A stretch of DNA of 64,000 bases from Sphingobacterium humi (GCF_009768885.1 NZ_WSQA01000005.1:1-64000); one strand, 5' to 3'; shown: positions 1 through 8,462, counted from the first letter of the stretch. A program made the numbers and translations. Notes: a model not told the origin generated them from the letters alone.

Positions 1-188
1 GAGTCGCAAAATCTGAGAGAATACGTTTATATTTACCATGGCGATGGATCAATTTTGGCGAATTAAATATAGCATTCCCTGCTGTATAAATCCACCGCCA
101 TTTTTTCCCTCGTTTAGGACGCTACTGATAATCAGCTACAAAATACTATTTTTATTAATCTTGTCTATATATATTTTCATGTTTTTTA
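1..188. other. Window edge, no recognisable gene
   Basis: AT-rich sequence with no convincing coding region. A 53-codon open frame from the ATG at 38 runs to 199, but its translation is a low-complexity hydrophobic string that I cannot place in any family, so I do not call it. This stretch may be the 3' flank of a gene lying outside the window. Confidence 0.4.
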
Positions 189-196
189 TACTTTTG
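189..196 (+). promoter_or_regulatory. Promoter -7 element TACTTTTG
   Basis: Exact match to the Bacteroidota -7 consensus TAnnTTTG. No open frame follows before the hairpin at 238-262, so it would drive a transcript of only about 60-70 bases, or it is chance. Confidence 0.4.
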
Positions 197-198
197 TA

Positions 199-268
199 AT
201 GCCCTCCCCAAGGGCATGTTTTTCATAGGTAGATGTAGGGTCGAATATTTCTTATTCGACCCTTTTTT
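199..268 (+). ncRNA. Candidate small RNA: two hairpins behind a promoter
   Basis: Starting just after the TACTTTTG element there is a first hairpin, ATGCCCT (199-205) pairing with AGGGCAT (211-217), a short linker, and then the terminator-like hairpin at 238-262. This is the layout of a very short independent RNA. It matches no RNA family I know. The alternative is two stacked terminators of a gene upstream of the window. Confidence 0.3.
238..262 (+). terminator. Intrinsic terminator
   Basis: GGGTCGAATA (238-247) pairs perfectly with TATTCGACCC (253-262) around a five-base loop and is followed by six T and a T-rich tail, so it would terminate + strand transcription. Confidence 0.7.
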
Positions 269-593
269 ATTTTTAGCAATTTATTGAAAAACAATATAAG
301 GGTGTCATTAATAGCGTTTTATTGTGATGATTTCTGATAATTTAGTATCGATTTTAGGGAAAAGATGTTTGGGAAATTGCCCTAGTTACCAAAAGTTAAT
401 TAGCTGTTGTAAAGCTTTTAGCGAGTGTTTTTAACTGTCAAAAACTCGTTACCAAAATTAACTAATAAGAATGTAACATGAGTTTAAACATCGTTTTTTG
501 GGTGTTTTATCCAGAAAAGGCTGAGAATTTTCGTGAGACTTTGCTTTGGGGATGCTAGAGATGTAAATCGATAGGGATTACATCCTTTTTATT
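263..593. other. Non-coding upstream region of the LacI-type gene
   Basis: About 330 AT-rich bases with no convincing open frame. A LacI-family repressor often binds its own upstream region, but I saw no clear long palindrome here that I would call an operator. Confidence 0.4.
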
Positions 594-601
594 TATATTT
601 G
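594..601 (+). promoter_or_regulatory. Promoter -7 element TATATTTG of the LacI-type gene
   Basis: Exact TAnnTTTG match, 23 bases before the ATG at 625, a normal distance for a short leader. Confidence 0.55.
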
Positions 602-624
602 GTTTTAAATCTGTCTAAACTTAT

Positions 625-1692
625 ATGGCTGAGGAGCAAGGGAAAAAACATTTTGGAATAAAAGATATTGCCAAACTGGCCGGCGTATCGATCGCAACGG
701 TAGATCGGGTGTTGAACAATCGGAAGGATGTATCCGATAGTACACGGGAGAAGGTATTGGCCATTATTAAGGAAAATAATTACCAGCCCAACCTTTTTGC
801 GCGCTCCTTATCGGTAAAAAACAACCTGAATGTAGCTGTGCTCATTCCGAAAACCTCCTTCCAGACCGGCTATTGGCAATTGTGCCTGGATGGTATAAAT
901 AAAGGGAAGGAAGAATTGGAGCCCTTCGGTATCCATACCCATATTTTTCTGTACGATCAGGAAAAACGAGCGACTTTCAAAAAAGCCGCTGCCGAAGTGC
1001 TGAAGCAAAATTTCTCTGCCGTGGTTATTGCGCCCATCTTTGAGAAAGAAACGCAGGAGTTTGTCAGCGATTGCCATAAGCGTAAAATGCAAACGGTGTA
1101 TATCAACTCCGATATCCCGAGCAAATCTACACTTGGCTATATTGGCCCCGATTTATACAGCACGGGCCGCCTGGCGGGTAACCTAACTTCCTACCTGGTG
1201 CAGCCTCATGCGAAGATTCTGGTGCTGAATGTGGCCAAGGGTTTGGAGAACTACCGCTACCTGGAAACCAAGATTGAAGGATTCCAAGAGTATTTAGGGC
1301 AGGTGGATCCGACCATTAAAATCGATATCGTCGATATTCCCTATAACGAATACGAACAGATTGAGCTGGAGCTAAAAGCGAGCATTAAGCGCTATAACCC
1401 CGATTTAATTTTCTTTACCAACTCTAGGGTGGCCGTTTTAGGACGTTTTTATACCGAGCATCCGCGCATGAAGAAACCAAAGATTATCGGTTTCGACTTC
1501 CTGGGTTCCAATGTCGATTACCTGGCTTCCGGCGTGGTGGACTTTCTGATCTGTCAACGTCCCGATAAGCAAGGCTACTTCGCCCTCAACTACCTGTATC
1601 GTTATTTCCTGAAACGGGAAAGCTTCGAAGGCTATAAGCCTATGCCCATCGATATCCTCACCAAAGAGAATTACCTGTTTTATGAGAACTAA
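625..1692 (+). CDS. LacI/PurR-family transcriptional regulator
   Basis: A 355-residue DNA-binding regulator. Residues 11-35 (IKDIAKLAGVSIATVDRVLN) are the classic LacI helix-turn-helix, followed by the hinge region near residues 50-62 and a periplasmic-binding-protein-like sensor domain from about residue 68 to the end. The length is normal for the family. Such proteins bind a palindromic operator and respond to a small ligand, usually a sugar or nucleoside. No transport or catabolic gene lies next to it, so the ligand cannot be told from context; it may be a distant-acting regulator. The next gene, ubiX, is 24 bases downstream but has its own promoter element. Confidence 0.9.
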   Translation: MAEEQGKKHFGIKDIAKLAGVSIATVDRVLNNRKDVSDSTREKVLAIIKENNYQPNLFARSLSVKNNLNVAVLIPKTSFQTGYWQLCLDGINKGKEELEPFGIHTHIFLYDQEKRATFKKAAAEVLKQNFSAVVIAPIFEKETQEFVSDCHKRKMQTVYINSDIPSKSTLGYIGPDLYSTGRLAGNLTSYLVQPHAKILVLNVAKGLENYRYLETKIEGFQEYLGQVDPTIKIDIVDIPYNEYEQIELELKASIKRYNPDLIFFTNSRVAVLGRFYTEHPRMKKPKIIGFDFLGSNVDYLASGVVDFLICQRPDKQGYFALNYLYRYFLKRESFEGYKPMPIDILTKENYLFYEN

Positions 1693-1704
1693 GGACATTT
1701 TTCC

Positions 1705-1712
1705 TAGCTTTG
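1705..1712 (+). promoter_or_regulatory. Promoter -7 element TAGCTTTG, four bases before the ubiX ATG
   Basis: Exact TAnnTTTG match followed by TGTT and then ATG at 1717. With the usual Bacteroidota start-site distance the mRNA would begin at or next to the start codon, so ubiX may be leaderless. Confidence 0.5.
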
Positions 1713-1716
1713 TGTT

Positions 1717-2283
1717 ATGCTAAGAAAGAAAAAAATCGTCGTGGCCATTACGGGTGCATCGGGTTCAGTCTATGCCAAAGTATTATTGGATAAATTGCAA
1801 TTGCTTCAAGATCAGATTGAGGAAGTGGGCATTGTGATGTCGGATAATGCCAAAGATGTGTGGCAATTCGAACTCAATAACCAATCTTTTGCCGATTACG
1901 ATTTTAAGTTCTATCAGAAGAATGACTTCATGGCGCCCTTTGCCTCCGGTTCGGCCAAGTTTGATACCATGATTGTGGTGCCTTGTTCCATGGGTACCCT
2001 GGCGCGCATTGCACAAGGGGTCTCTTCCGACCTAACCACGCGGGCAGCCGACGTCATCCTGAAAGAGCGGCGCAAGCTGATTTTAGTGACCCGCGAAACC
2101 CCCTTAAGTTTAATTCATATTCAGAATATGCAGCTGGCAACTCAAGCAGGGGCTATTGTATGCCCAGCATCACCTTCGTTTTACAGCTTGCCGCAGAGCT
2201 TTGAAGAATTGGCCGCCACGGTTATCGATCGGGTATTGGATATGGCAGGCTTCGAGCAACAAACCTTCCGCTGGGGCGAATAG
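1717..2283 (+). CDS. ubiX: UbiX-family flavin prenyltransferase
   Basis: A 188-residue flavoprotein of the UbiX/Pad1 family. UbiX joins dimethylallyl phosphate to reduced FMN to make prenylated FMN, the cofactor of UbiD-type decarboxylases. The N-terminal GASGSVYAKVLL flavin-binding loop (about residues 13-24), the central VPCSMGTLARIAQGVSSDL block (about 88-106) and the RETPLS segment (about 127-132) are all family hallmarks, and the length is typical. No ubiD gene is in the window. The start is fixed by the conserved KKKIVVAITGASG opening. Confidence 0.92.
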   Translation: MLRKKKIVVAITGASGSVYAKVLLDKLQLLQDQIEEVGIVMSDNAKDVWQFELNNQSFADYDFKFYQKNDFMAPFASGSAKFDTMIVVPCSMGTLARIAQGVSSDLTTRAADVILKERRKLILVTRETPLSLIHIQNMQLATQAGAIVCPASPSFYSLPQSFEELAATVIDRVLDMAGFEQQTFRWGE

Positions 2284-2323
2284 GATATTTCCTTTTTTTA
2301 TAACATCTATTAGAATGATTTTG

Positions 2324-2331
2324 TACTTTTG
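2324..2331 (+). promoter_or_regulatory. Promoter -7 element TACTTTTG upstream of the dihydroorotase-like operon
   Basis: Exact TAnnTTTG match in the 210-base gap after ubiX, about 160 bases before the ATG at 2494. It would give a long leader for the three-gene operon that follows. Confidence 0.45.
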
Positions 2332-2493
2332 TTTTTTAATGAAACAGCTGTACCCGTCTTCGCTAAACACAGTTTTCTGTATGCAGAAGGTTTTTGAAAA
2401 TGCTCATTCGAAAAGATCTGTCTGTAGGGTCGCTGATTTCATTCCCCAACATCAGGGATTAGCATCGCAACTTTTAGATTATCAACATATTTC

Positions 2494-3762
2494 ATGGCTA
2501 CAATATTAATTACTTCTGCAACCCTAGTTTCAGCAGCTCATCCATTGCACATGAGCACCGTTGATGTGCTCCTCAAAAACGGAAAGATTGAGAAACTGGC
2601 CAAGCAGATTAAATCCGACGATAAGAACCTACGGCAAATCGATGCAAAAGGCAGTTTCTTAGCCTTGGGCTTTTTTGATTTGAATGTGAACTTCGGCGAA
2701 CCAGGGTATGAAACAAAAGAAGATATTGCTACCGGGTCGGCCGCTGCAGCAGCAGGTGGTTTTACCGCTGTAGCCGTACAGCCGAATACCAATCCACCCA
2801 TTCATTCCCGCTCGGAAGTAGCCCTGATTGTGAATACAGCAAAAGGTAACCTGGTGGATGTATATCCCATCGGTACCATTTCCCGAAAAAGAGAAGGGAA
2901 GGAGCTGGCGGAGTTGTTTGATATGAAGCAAACCGGTGCCGTGGCTTTCTCTGATGGTAACCACGCCGTGCAACAGGCAGGCCTTATGGGGCGCGCACTC
3001 TTGTATGCCAAAGGTTTTCAAGGATTGATTATGTCGCATCCGGAGGATGACTCCATCGCCGGGGGAAATAAAATGAACGAAGGGGAGGTGAGTACCTACC
3101 TCGGCATGAAAGGGAATCCAAATCTCGCCGAATCTATTATGGTATCGCGCGATTTATTTCTGGCCGAATACAATGAAGCGGCCATCCACTTCAGCACCAT
3201 TTCTACCGAAGAGTCGGTAGACCTGATTAAAAAAGCAAAGGCCAAAGGCCTGAAGGTTAGCTGTGATGTAGCTGCTCATAACCTGGTCTTTACCGATGAG
3301 GAGGTGAAGGGTTTTGATAGCAATTACAAAGTAAACCCACCTTTGCGTACTAAAAAAGATATTAAAGCCCTGTTAAAGGGATTGAAAGACGGCACCATTG
3401 ATGCCATCGTTTCCCAGCATACACCACATGAAATTGAATTTAAGAATGTGGAATTTCAGATTGCCTACGACGGGATTATTGCTTCGCAAACCGTTTTACC
3501 ACTGCTGATAAAAGCTGGATTAAGCCCCGAAGCTATTGTAGAAAAGCTTTCAGTAGGCCCTAGAAAAGTACTTTCTTTACCTGTGCCGAGCCTAGAAGAA
3601 GGGGCAGATGCCAATTTAGTCTTGTTCAGCACCGATAAAAAGTGGATATTTGATGCGAAGACCAATAAATCTAAAGCCGCTAACAGTCCTTTGTTTGGTC
3701 AGGAACTGACCGGTAAAGTGCTTGCGGTGTTCAATAACAATCAAACTGTAATCAACGATTAA
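2494..3762 (+). CDS. Dihydroorotase-like protein lacking metal ligands (probable pseudoenzyme)
   Basis: A 422-residue member of the dihydroorotase family of amidohydrolases: FGEPGYETKEDIATG (about 67-81), QPNTNPP (96-102), SHPEDD (181-186) and the C-terminal barrel are clearly related to PyrC. Key catalytic positions differ, however. The metal-binding HxH is NxN (N64, N66; FDLNVNFGEPG), the His before the STxES motif is T235, and the catalytic Asp of the usual TDHAPH motif is Q308 (SQHTPHE). H182 is kept. A metal-dependent dihydroorotase reaction is therefore unlikely. Inactive PyrC' subunits that scaffold aspartate transcarbamoylase are known in Pseudomonas; a similar role here is inference. 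It heads an operon with the next two genes, one base from the first. Automated annotation will probably call it pyrC. Confidence 0.85.
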   Translation: MATILITSATLVSAAHPLHMSTVDVLLKNGKIEKLAKQIKSDDKNLRQIDAKGSFLALGFFDLNVNFGEPGYETKEDIATGSAAAAAGGFTAVAVQPNTNPPIHSRSEVALIVNTAKGNLVDVYPIGTISRKREGKELAELFDMKQTGAVAFSDGNHAVQQAGLMGRALLYAKGFQGLIMSHPEDDSIAGGNKMNEGEVSTYLGMKGNPNLAESIMVSRDLFLAEYNEAAIHFSTISTEESVDLIKKAKAKGLKVSCDVAAHNLVFTDEEVKGFDSNYKVNPPLRTKKDIKALLKGLKDGTIDAIVSQHTPHEIEFKNVEFQIAYDGIIASQTVLPLLIKAGLSPEAIVEKLSVGPRKVLSLPVPSLEEGADANLVLFSTDKKWIFDAKTNKSKAANSPLFGQELTGKVLAVFNNNQTVIND

Positions 3763-3763
3763 T

Positions 3764-4432
3764 ATGGATAAGAAAGTAAAAAAGGCGCTTTTAGCCAGTG
3801 TAAACAGCTATGCCGCCAGTGAAAATATAGAAGCAGATGCCCTTTCGAATGCCCTGATCAGCTGCTTTGAAGCCGAGAAGCCTTTTATGGATAAGGTGGC
3901 CGATATGGATGCTGTTTTCGACGATCATCAGCAATTTGAAGAACTACGTGAGTATACCTTCGACTTATTGATGATTAATTTCTTTGCCGCCGATGTAGAG
4001 AAATTGGAAGAAGATTACCTAGATTCTGAAGAATGGGAAGCCATTGAAGAGGAAACCTTAGACCGCGGATCGGAGCTGTTGAACATGTTGCTATACCTGC
4101 GTGAATGTGCTGATGACGATATTGAACCTAGCATGGAAGATTTCTTGAAGGAATTCTTACTGGTAGAAGAAGATGAGTTTCAGGACGAATACCGCATTTA
4201 TGAAAAACTGATTGCCAACCAGATTCTGATTGAAAGCGACTACGCTGAGATTGCAAAGGTGGCCAAATCAGTAGGTGAGGACGAAGAACTGTACGAGCTA
4301 TTTTATCCGTTGGTAAGCTTTTTCAACGAGCCTAACCCGACTGCCGAGCAGCTTCAGGATTTCCAAAAGAATGCCGCGAATGCCTCTTTAGACGGCGCAT
4401 TGCTACAACTAATCATTAACTTTAACAACTAA
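3764..4432 (+). CDS. Acidic hypothetical protein, 222 residues
   Basis: Not recognised. The protein is strongly acidic, with runs of Glu and Asp through residues 40-150, predicted mostly helical, with no signal peptide and no membrane segment, so probably cytoplasmic. It starts one base after the dihydroorotase-like gene and ends three bases before the DUF4199 gene, so the three are almost surely co-transcribed. No catalytic motif is visible. Confidence 0.75.
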   Translation: MDKKVKKALLASVNSYAASENIEADALSNALISCFEAEKPFMDKVADMDAVFDDHQQFEELREYTFDLLMINFFAADVEKLEEDYLDSEEWEAIEEETLDRGSELLNMLLYLRECADDDIEPSMEDFLKEFLLVEEDEFQDEYRIYEKLIANQILIESDYAEIAKVAKSVGEDEELYELFYPLVSFFNEPNPTAEQLQDFQKNAANASLDGALLQLIINFNN

Positions 4433-4435
4433 CCT

Positions 4436-5053
4436 ATGGATCAATTGACAGACAACGCTGCACAAGTTAAAAAGAAAGCCATTATGTATGGGGTAATCCT
4501 TGGGGTTATCTCCTTCGTGCTTTCCATCGTTTCCCTCTATATTTCTAAATCGGCAACTTCCTTGATTACCTCATCGATTGCATCGGTGTTCATCAACTAC
4601 GTTGTCTTCTTAATTATCGCTGTGTTTATGGTGATCAACTTAAGAAAAATCAATGGAGGTTATTGGGATTTCCCTTCGGCCTTGAAAACGATCTTTATTA
4701 TGTTGGCTATTACAGCGGCTATCGGTACAATCGGTATTGCTTTATTCAATGTTGCCAATCCGACTTTACAGGAGGAAGCCATTGATAATACCATCAACTT
4801 AACCATCGAGACCTTGGAGTCTACAGGTGCTCCTGATGATCAGATCGATACCACAGTAGAAATGTTGGAACAACAGAAAAGTGCCTTAGGATCGCTGTCA
4901 ATCGGTCAAATCTTGAAAGGTTTGATGGTGTCTTTATTGTTATACTTTGTGCTGTCCTTGATTTTAGCAGCAATCTTCAAAAAAGAGAAGCCTATTTTCA
5001 ACAATCCGGCGCCATCGGATGATGCTCATCCTTGGCAAAATGAAAATTCTTAA
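4436..5053 (+). CDS. DUF4199-family membrane protein
   Basis: A 205-residue inner-membrane protein. Hydrophobic segments lie at about residues 15-35, 45-65, 80-102 and 160-182, with a polar helical stretch (about 110-150) between the third and fourth; this layout is that of DUF4199, a family largely confined to Bacteroidota and of unknown function. It is the last gene of the operon and is followed directly by a strong terminator. The C-terminus is Pro/Asp-rich and cytoplasmic. Confidence 0.82.
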   Translation: MDQLTDNAAQVKKKAIMYGVILGVISFVLSIVSLYISKSATSLITSSIASVFINYVVFLIIAVFMVINLRKINGGYWDFPSALKTIFIMLAITAAIGTIGIALFNVANPTLQEEAIDNTINLTIETLESTGAPDDQIDTTVEMLEQQKSALGSLSIGQILKGLMVSLLLYFVLSLILAAIFKKEKPIFNNPAPSDDAHPWQNENS

Positions 5054-5076
5054 ATAAACCCAACCGTTTATATGCT

Positions 5077-5104
5077 AAAGGTATCATTGGAAAATGATAC
5101 CTTT
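5077..5104 (+). terminator. Intrinsic terminator ending the 2494-5053 operon
   Basis: AAAGGTATCATT (5077-5088) pairs perfectly with AATGATACCTTT (5093-5104) around GGAA, followed by a T-rich tail. An in-frame ATG at 5094 lies inside the right arm, which argues that the glycosyltransferase really starts at the next ATG, 5118. Confidence 0.8.
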
Positions 5105-5117
5105 GCTTTTTATATTT

Positions 5118-6068
5118 ATGGATATATCAGTCGTTATACCTCTTTACAACGAGGAAGAATCTCTTCCTGAATTGGTCGCTTGGATTAAGCGTGTTATGGA
5201 TGCGCATAATTTTTCTTACGAAGTTATCCTGGTGGATGATGGAAGTAAGGATAATTCATGGCAGGTGGTGAAAACCTTGAAAGCTACCCATGAACAGGTA
5301 ACAGGCATCCGTTTCCGTAGAAACTATGGAAAATCGGCGGCTCTGAATGTCGGATTTGCTGCTGCCGAAGGCGACGTGGTGATTACCATGGATGCCGATT
5401 TGCAGGATAGCCCCGATGAGATTCCAGAGCTTTACGACCGCATTAAGAATCAGGGTGCTGACCTGGTATCGGGTTGGAAGAAGAAACGCTATGATCCATT
5501 AACCAAAACTATCCCAACGAAGTTATTTAATTCGGTAACCCGTAGCATGTCAGGGATTGATAACCTGCACGACTTCAACTGTGGCCTCAAAGCTTATCGC
5601 AAAGATGTGGTGAAAAGTATTGAAGTATACGGCGAAATGCACCGTTATATTCCGGTATTGGCCAAATGGGCCGGTTTCGGGAAAATTCAAGAGCAAGTAG
5701 TGCAGCATTACCCACGTAAATATGGAACGACCAAGTTCGGTCCCGGACGCTTTGTGAAAGGCTTTTTGGATTTGATGTCCATTTTCTTTGTGGGGAAATT
5801 TGCCAAACGGCCTATGCACTTCTTCGGACCCCTTGGCGTATTAAGCTTCCTCTTAGGATTCTTTATTACCGCTTGGCTGATTATCGAAAAGCTAATCAGC
5901 ATTGCGCAGGGTTCTGCCTATAGAAATGTAACCGATCAACCCTTGTTCTACCTCTCGTTAGTGGCCATTATTTTAGGAACACAATTGTTCCTGACCGGCT
6001 TTATTGCCGAGTTGGTGGCACGAAACGGATCGGATAGAAATAAATACCACATCGACCAAGTCATTTAG
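5118..6068 (+). CDS. Family 2 glycosyltransferase, DPM1/GtrB-like
   Basis: A 316-residue membrane-anchored glycosyltransferase. The GT-A domain opens with ISVVIPLYNEEESLPEL and has VDDGSKDNS (about 41-49) and the metal-binding MDADLQDSPDEIPEL block (about 91-105). Two hydrophobic segments near residues 235-260 and 278-305 anchor it. Relatives transfer a sugar from a nucleotide donor to a polyprenyl phosphate on the cytoplasmic face. The start at 5118 is preferred because the ATG at 5094 is inside a terminator stem. The second glycosyltransferase follows after one base. Confidence 0.88.
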   Translation: MDISVVIPLYNEEESLPELVAWIKRVMDAHNFSYEVILVDDGSKDNSWQVVKTLKATHEQVTGIRFRRNYGKSAALNVGFAAAEGDVVITMDADLQDSPDEIPELYDRIKNQGADLVSGWKKKRYDPLTKTIPTKLFNSVTRSMSGIDNLHDFNCGLKAYRKDVVKSIEVYGEMHRYIPVLAKWAGFGKIQEQVVQHYPRKYGTTKFGPGRFVKGFLDLMSIFFVGKFAKRPMHFFGPLGVLSFLLGFFITAWLIIEKLISIAQGSAYRNVTDQPLFYLSLVAIILGTQLFLTGFIAELVARNGSDRNKYHIDQVI

Positions 6069-6069
6069 C

Positions 6070-7086
6070 ATGTTCTTTTCGATTATTATTCCTCTTTACA
6101 ATCGTCCGGTGGAAATTAAGGAGCTTTTAGTTTCCTTAACCCAACAGCGCTATAGCAATTTTGAAGTTATCATTGTTGAAGATGGTTCTTCAAAACCGGC
6201 AGAGGATATTGTCGCACGGTTTAAAGGGCAGTTGGATGTTCATTATTACTACAAAGAGAACGAGGGGCAGGGCTTTGCCCGGAACTACGGATTCGAACGT
6301 GCCAAGGGCGATTACTTTATCGTTTTTGACTCGGATATCCTCGTGCCTGCAGATTACCTAGATCATGTGCTAAAAGGATTGCAGCGTGATGGCTGGGACG
6401 CCTTTGGTGGGCCAGATGCGGCACATGCCTCCTTTACAGCCGTACAAAAGGCCATTTCATACTCCATGACCAGTCCTTTTACCACGGGGGGTATCCGCGG
6501 TAATAAGAAACACGTGGGGCAGTTTCACCCACGGAGCTTTAACCTGGGAATCTCTCGTCAGGTTTGGGAAAAAACTCGAGGCTTTAAATTATCCCGTCGA
6601 TCGGAGGATATTGAATTCAGTATCCGGATGATTAATGCAGGCTTTAAGGTCGGGTTAATTCCCGAAGCTTTTGTATACCATAAACGTCGGGCTAACTTTA
6701 GCCAATTTTACCAGCAGACTTATCAGTTCGGAAAAGGACGGATCGATATCTACAAGATGTATCCTTCCGAGTTAAAACCGGTGCATGCTTTGCCGGCCGT
6801 GTTTGTAATCGGTTTAGTCGCCCTGTTAATGATTAATGTTATTAATCTCTTAACCATGAATGAAATCCAACTGTTTAATGCCTTAGGCTGGTTGGGGAAT
6901 GCATTTTTGGGGCTTTATACCTTTTTACTGTTCTTGCATGCTTTATTTGTTTGCAAGAACTTAGGCGTAGCTATCCTGGCGGTTATTGCCGCTTATACCC
7001 AATTGATAGCCTACGGATCTGGTTTCCTTAGCCAGTATGCTACCCTCATCTTATCGAATAAAAACAATAAAAAATTGACAGTTTAA
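6070..7086 (+). CDS. Family 2 glycosyltransferase
   Basis: A 338-residue GT-A enzyme: FSIIIPLYNRPVEIKELL at the N-terminus, VEDGSS near residue 38, a DSD metal-binding triad near residue 95, and RRSEDIEFSIRM near residue 180, the usual acceptor-base region. Two C-terminal membrane segments (about 240-265 and 290-320). The start is set by the conserved FSIIIP opening, one base after the upstream gene, so the two are one transcription unit. Donor and acceptor cannot be told from the sequence; a cell-surface glycan or glycolipid is likely. Confidence 0.88.
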   Translation: MFFSIIIPLYNRPVEIKELLVSLTQQRYSNFEVIIVEDGSSKPAEDIVARFKGQLDVHYYYKENEGQGFARNYGFERAKGDYFIVFDSDILVPADYLDHVLKGLQRDGWDAFGGPDAAHASFTAVQKAISYSMTSPFTTGGIRGNKKHVGQFHPRSFNLGISRQVWEKTRGFKLSRRSEDIEFSIRMINAGFKVGLIPEAFVYHKRRANFSQFYQQTYQFGKGRIDIYKMYPSELKPVHALPAVFVIGLVALLMINVINLLTMNEIQLFNALGWLGNAFLGLYTFLLFLHALFVCKNLGVAILAVIAAYTQLIAYGSGFLSQYATLILSNKNNKKLTV

Positions 7087-7117
7087 CCTGCCTTTGGTAT
7101 ATTGTCTGGATTTACAT

Positions 7118-7390
7118 ATGATAGCACTTACACAAAGTAGTTTAGATAAATTAGAACTTTTATTCAGCGATTTAGGATTCAAATTACGCTATGAAAAAGG
7201 TTCATTCCGTACAGGAGCCTGCATTTTGCAGACTTCCAAAGTAGTGGTAGTGAATAAATTCTCCAGTGTAGACATGAAAGTGCAATCGCTGTTGCAAATC
7301 TTGCAAACCTTGGAAGTGGATGAATCGCTGATTAACGAAAAGCTACAGCCCTTCTACGCAAATATTAAAAAGACGAAAGAAACGATTTGA
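7118..7390 (+). CDS. Small conserved hypothetical protein, 90 residues
   Basis: A small cytoplasmic protein without signal or membrane segments; I recognise it only as the kind of short protein that sits before this hydrolase in Bacteroidota. The ATG at 7118 is preferred over an in-frame one at 7094. Its stop codon TGA overlaps the TTG start of the next gene, so translation of the two is probably coupled. Confidence 0.7.
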   Translation: MIALTQSSLDKLELLFSDLGFKLRYEKGSFRTGACILQTSKVVVVNKFSSVDMKVQSLLQILQTLEVDESLINEKLQPFYANIKKTKETI

Positions 7391-8151
7391 GAGTAACATT
7401 TTTAGGTACCGGTACATCTCAGGGGGTTCCTGTTATTGCATGCCATTGTCAGGTTTGTCAGTCGACAGATCCCAAGGACAATAGGCTGCGGTCTTCCATT
7501 CTATTGGAATATAACGGCTATACCGTGGTGGTGGATACTGGTCCTGACTTTCGCTATCAAATGCTGCGTCAAAAAGTAGACCGTCTGGATGCTGTGTTAA
7601 TGACGCACTCCCATAAGGATCATATTGCAGGACTGGATGATGTGCGCGCCTATAACTACCAACAGCAACAGTCGATTCCTATTTATTCCAATAAGGCAAC
7701 TCACGACGCCTTGCGGAAGGAATTCTATTATGCCTTCAGCGATTATAAGTATCCGGGGGTTCCGCAATTGGAGTTGGAGGAAATTCATGCAGGCGAGGCT
7801 TTTGAGCTTTATGGCGAGTCTATTCTTCCCATTGAGGTGATGCACTTCAAGATGCCCGTGCTGGGCTTTCGCATTGGCGACTTTGCTTATATCACAGATG
7901 CGAAAACCATTGCCGAGGAATCTTATGCACAATTAGGTGGTGTAAAAGTATTGGTGCTGAATGCCCTGCAGAAAGAACCTCATATTTCGCACCTGACCCT
8001 GGAAGAAGCCTTGGAAGTTGCCCAACGCATCGGGCCCGATCAAACCTTTTTAACCCATATCAGCCATCGTTTTGGCCAACATGCCGATATTCAACAAGAG
8101 CTTCCTGCTGGGGTTTTTGTGGCCTATGATGGCCTTCAATTGAGCGTGTAG
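7387..8151 (+). CDS. Metallo-beta-lactamase-fold hydrolase, PhnP-like
   Basis: A 254-residue metal-dependent hydrolase. The opening VTFLGTGTSQGVPVIACHC and the metal motif THSHKDHIAGLDD (about residues 73-85) match the PhnP/RNase Z-like branch, and later His and Asp residues (ITDAKT near 160; HISHR near 223) complete the dinuclear site. The Cys-x-Cys-x2-Cys near residue 20 is also typical of PhnP-like proteins. It begins with TTG overlapping the stop of the upstream gene. Relatives act as phosphodiesterases; the true substrate is not known. Confidence 0.86.
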   Translation: MRVTFLGTGTSQGVPVIACHCQVCQSTDPKDNRLRSSILLEYNGYTVVVDTGPDFRYQMLRQKVDRLDAVLMTHSHKDHIAGLDDVRAYNYQQQQSIPIYSNKATHDALRKEFYYAFSDYKYPGVPQLELEEIHAGEAFELYGESILPIEVMHFKMPVLGFRIGDFAYITDAKTIAEESYAQLGGVKVLVLNALQKEPHISHLTLEEALEVAQRIGPDQTFLTHISHRFGQHADIQQELPAGVFVAYDGLQLSV

Positions 8152-8309
8152 CACCCTTTTCTTGTGGTACTTATTACAGCCACTTCCTGAATGGCAATAA
8201 AAAAAGTAATTTTTCTGCAACAAAAAATCAAACCATTTCCCTATTGTGTTGTTAATCTCTGTGAAAACATGTTTAATAATTATAATGTAAACATCAAAAC
8301 TTTACTACT

Positions 8310-8462
8310 ATGGGAAATATTTTGTATTTAATCGCTGTAATTCTAGTCATCATTTGGGCCATAAGCTTCTTCGGAGGTTATGCCACTGGTGGTATTATTC
8401 ACATCTTATTGGTGATTGCCATCATTGTGATCCTATTAAGAATTATACGAGGAAACGCTTAA
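8310..8462 (+). CDS. lmo0937-family small membrane protein, 50 residues
   Basis: An ATG at 8310 opens a 50-codon frame translating to MGNILYLIAVILVIIWAIS, a Gly-rich turn, and a second hydrophobic helix ending in LLRIIRGNA. Two short membrane helices around a GG-Y-GG turn are the signature of the lmo0937 family, often seen near envelope or stress genes. Its stop overlaps the stop of ispD on the other strand, so the convergent pair shares the bases TTAA. Confidence 0.8.
   Translation: MGNILYLIAVILVIIWAISFFGGYATGGIIHILLVIAIIVILLRIIRGNA

Noticed and set aside
38..199. 53-codon open frame at the window start
   Set aside because: Low-complexity hydrophobic translation with no family likeness; its stop lies inside a promoter and hairpin region.
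2156..2509. Open frame of 117 codons across the end of ubiX
   Set aside because: Its translation is not protein-like, and it shadows ubiX and the promoter region of the next gene.
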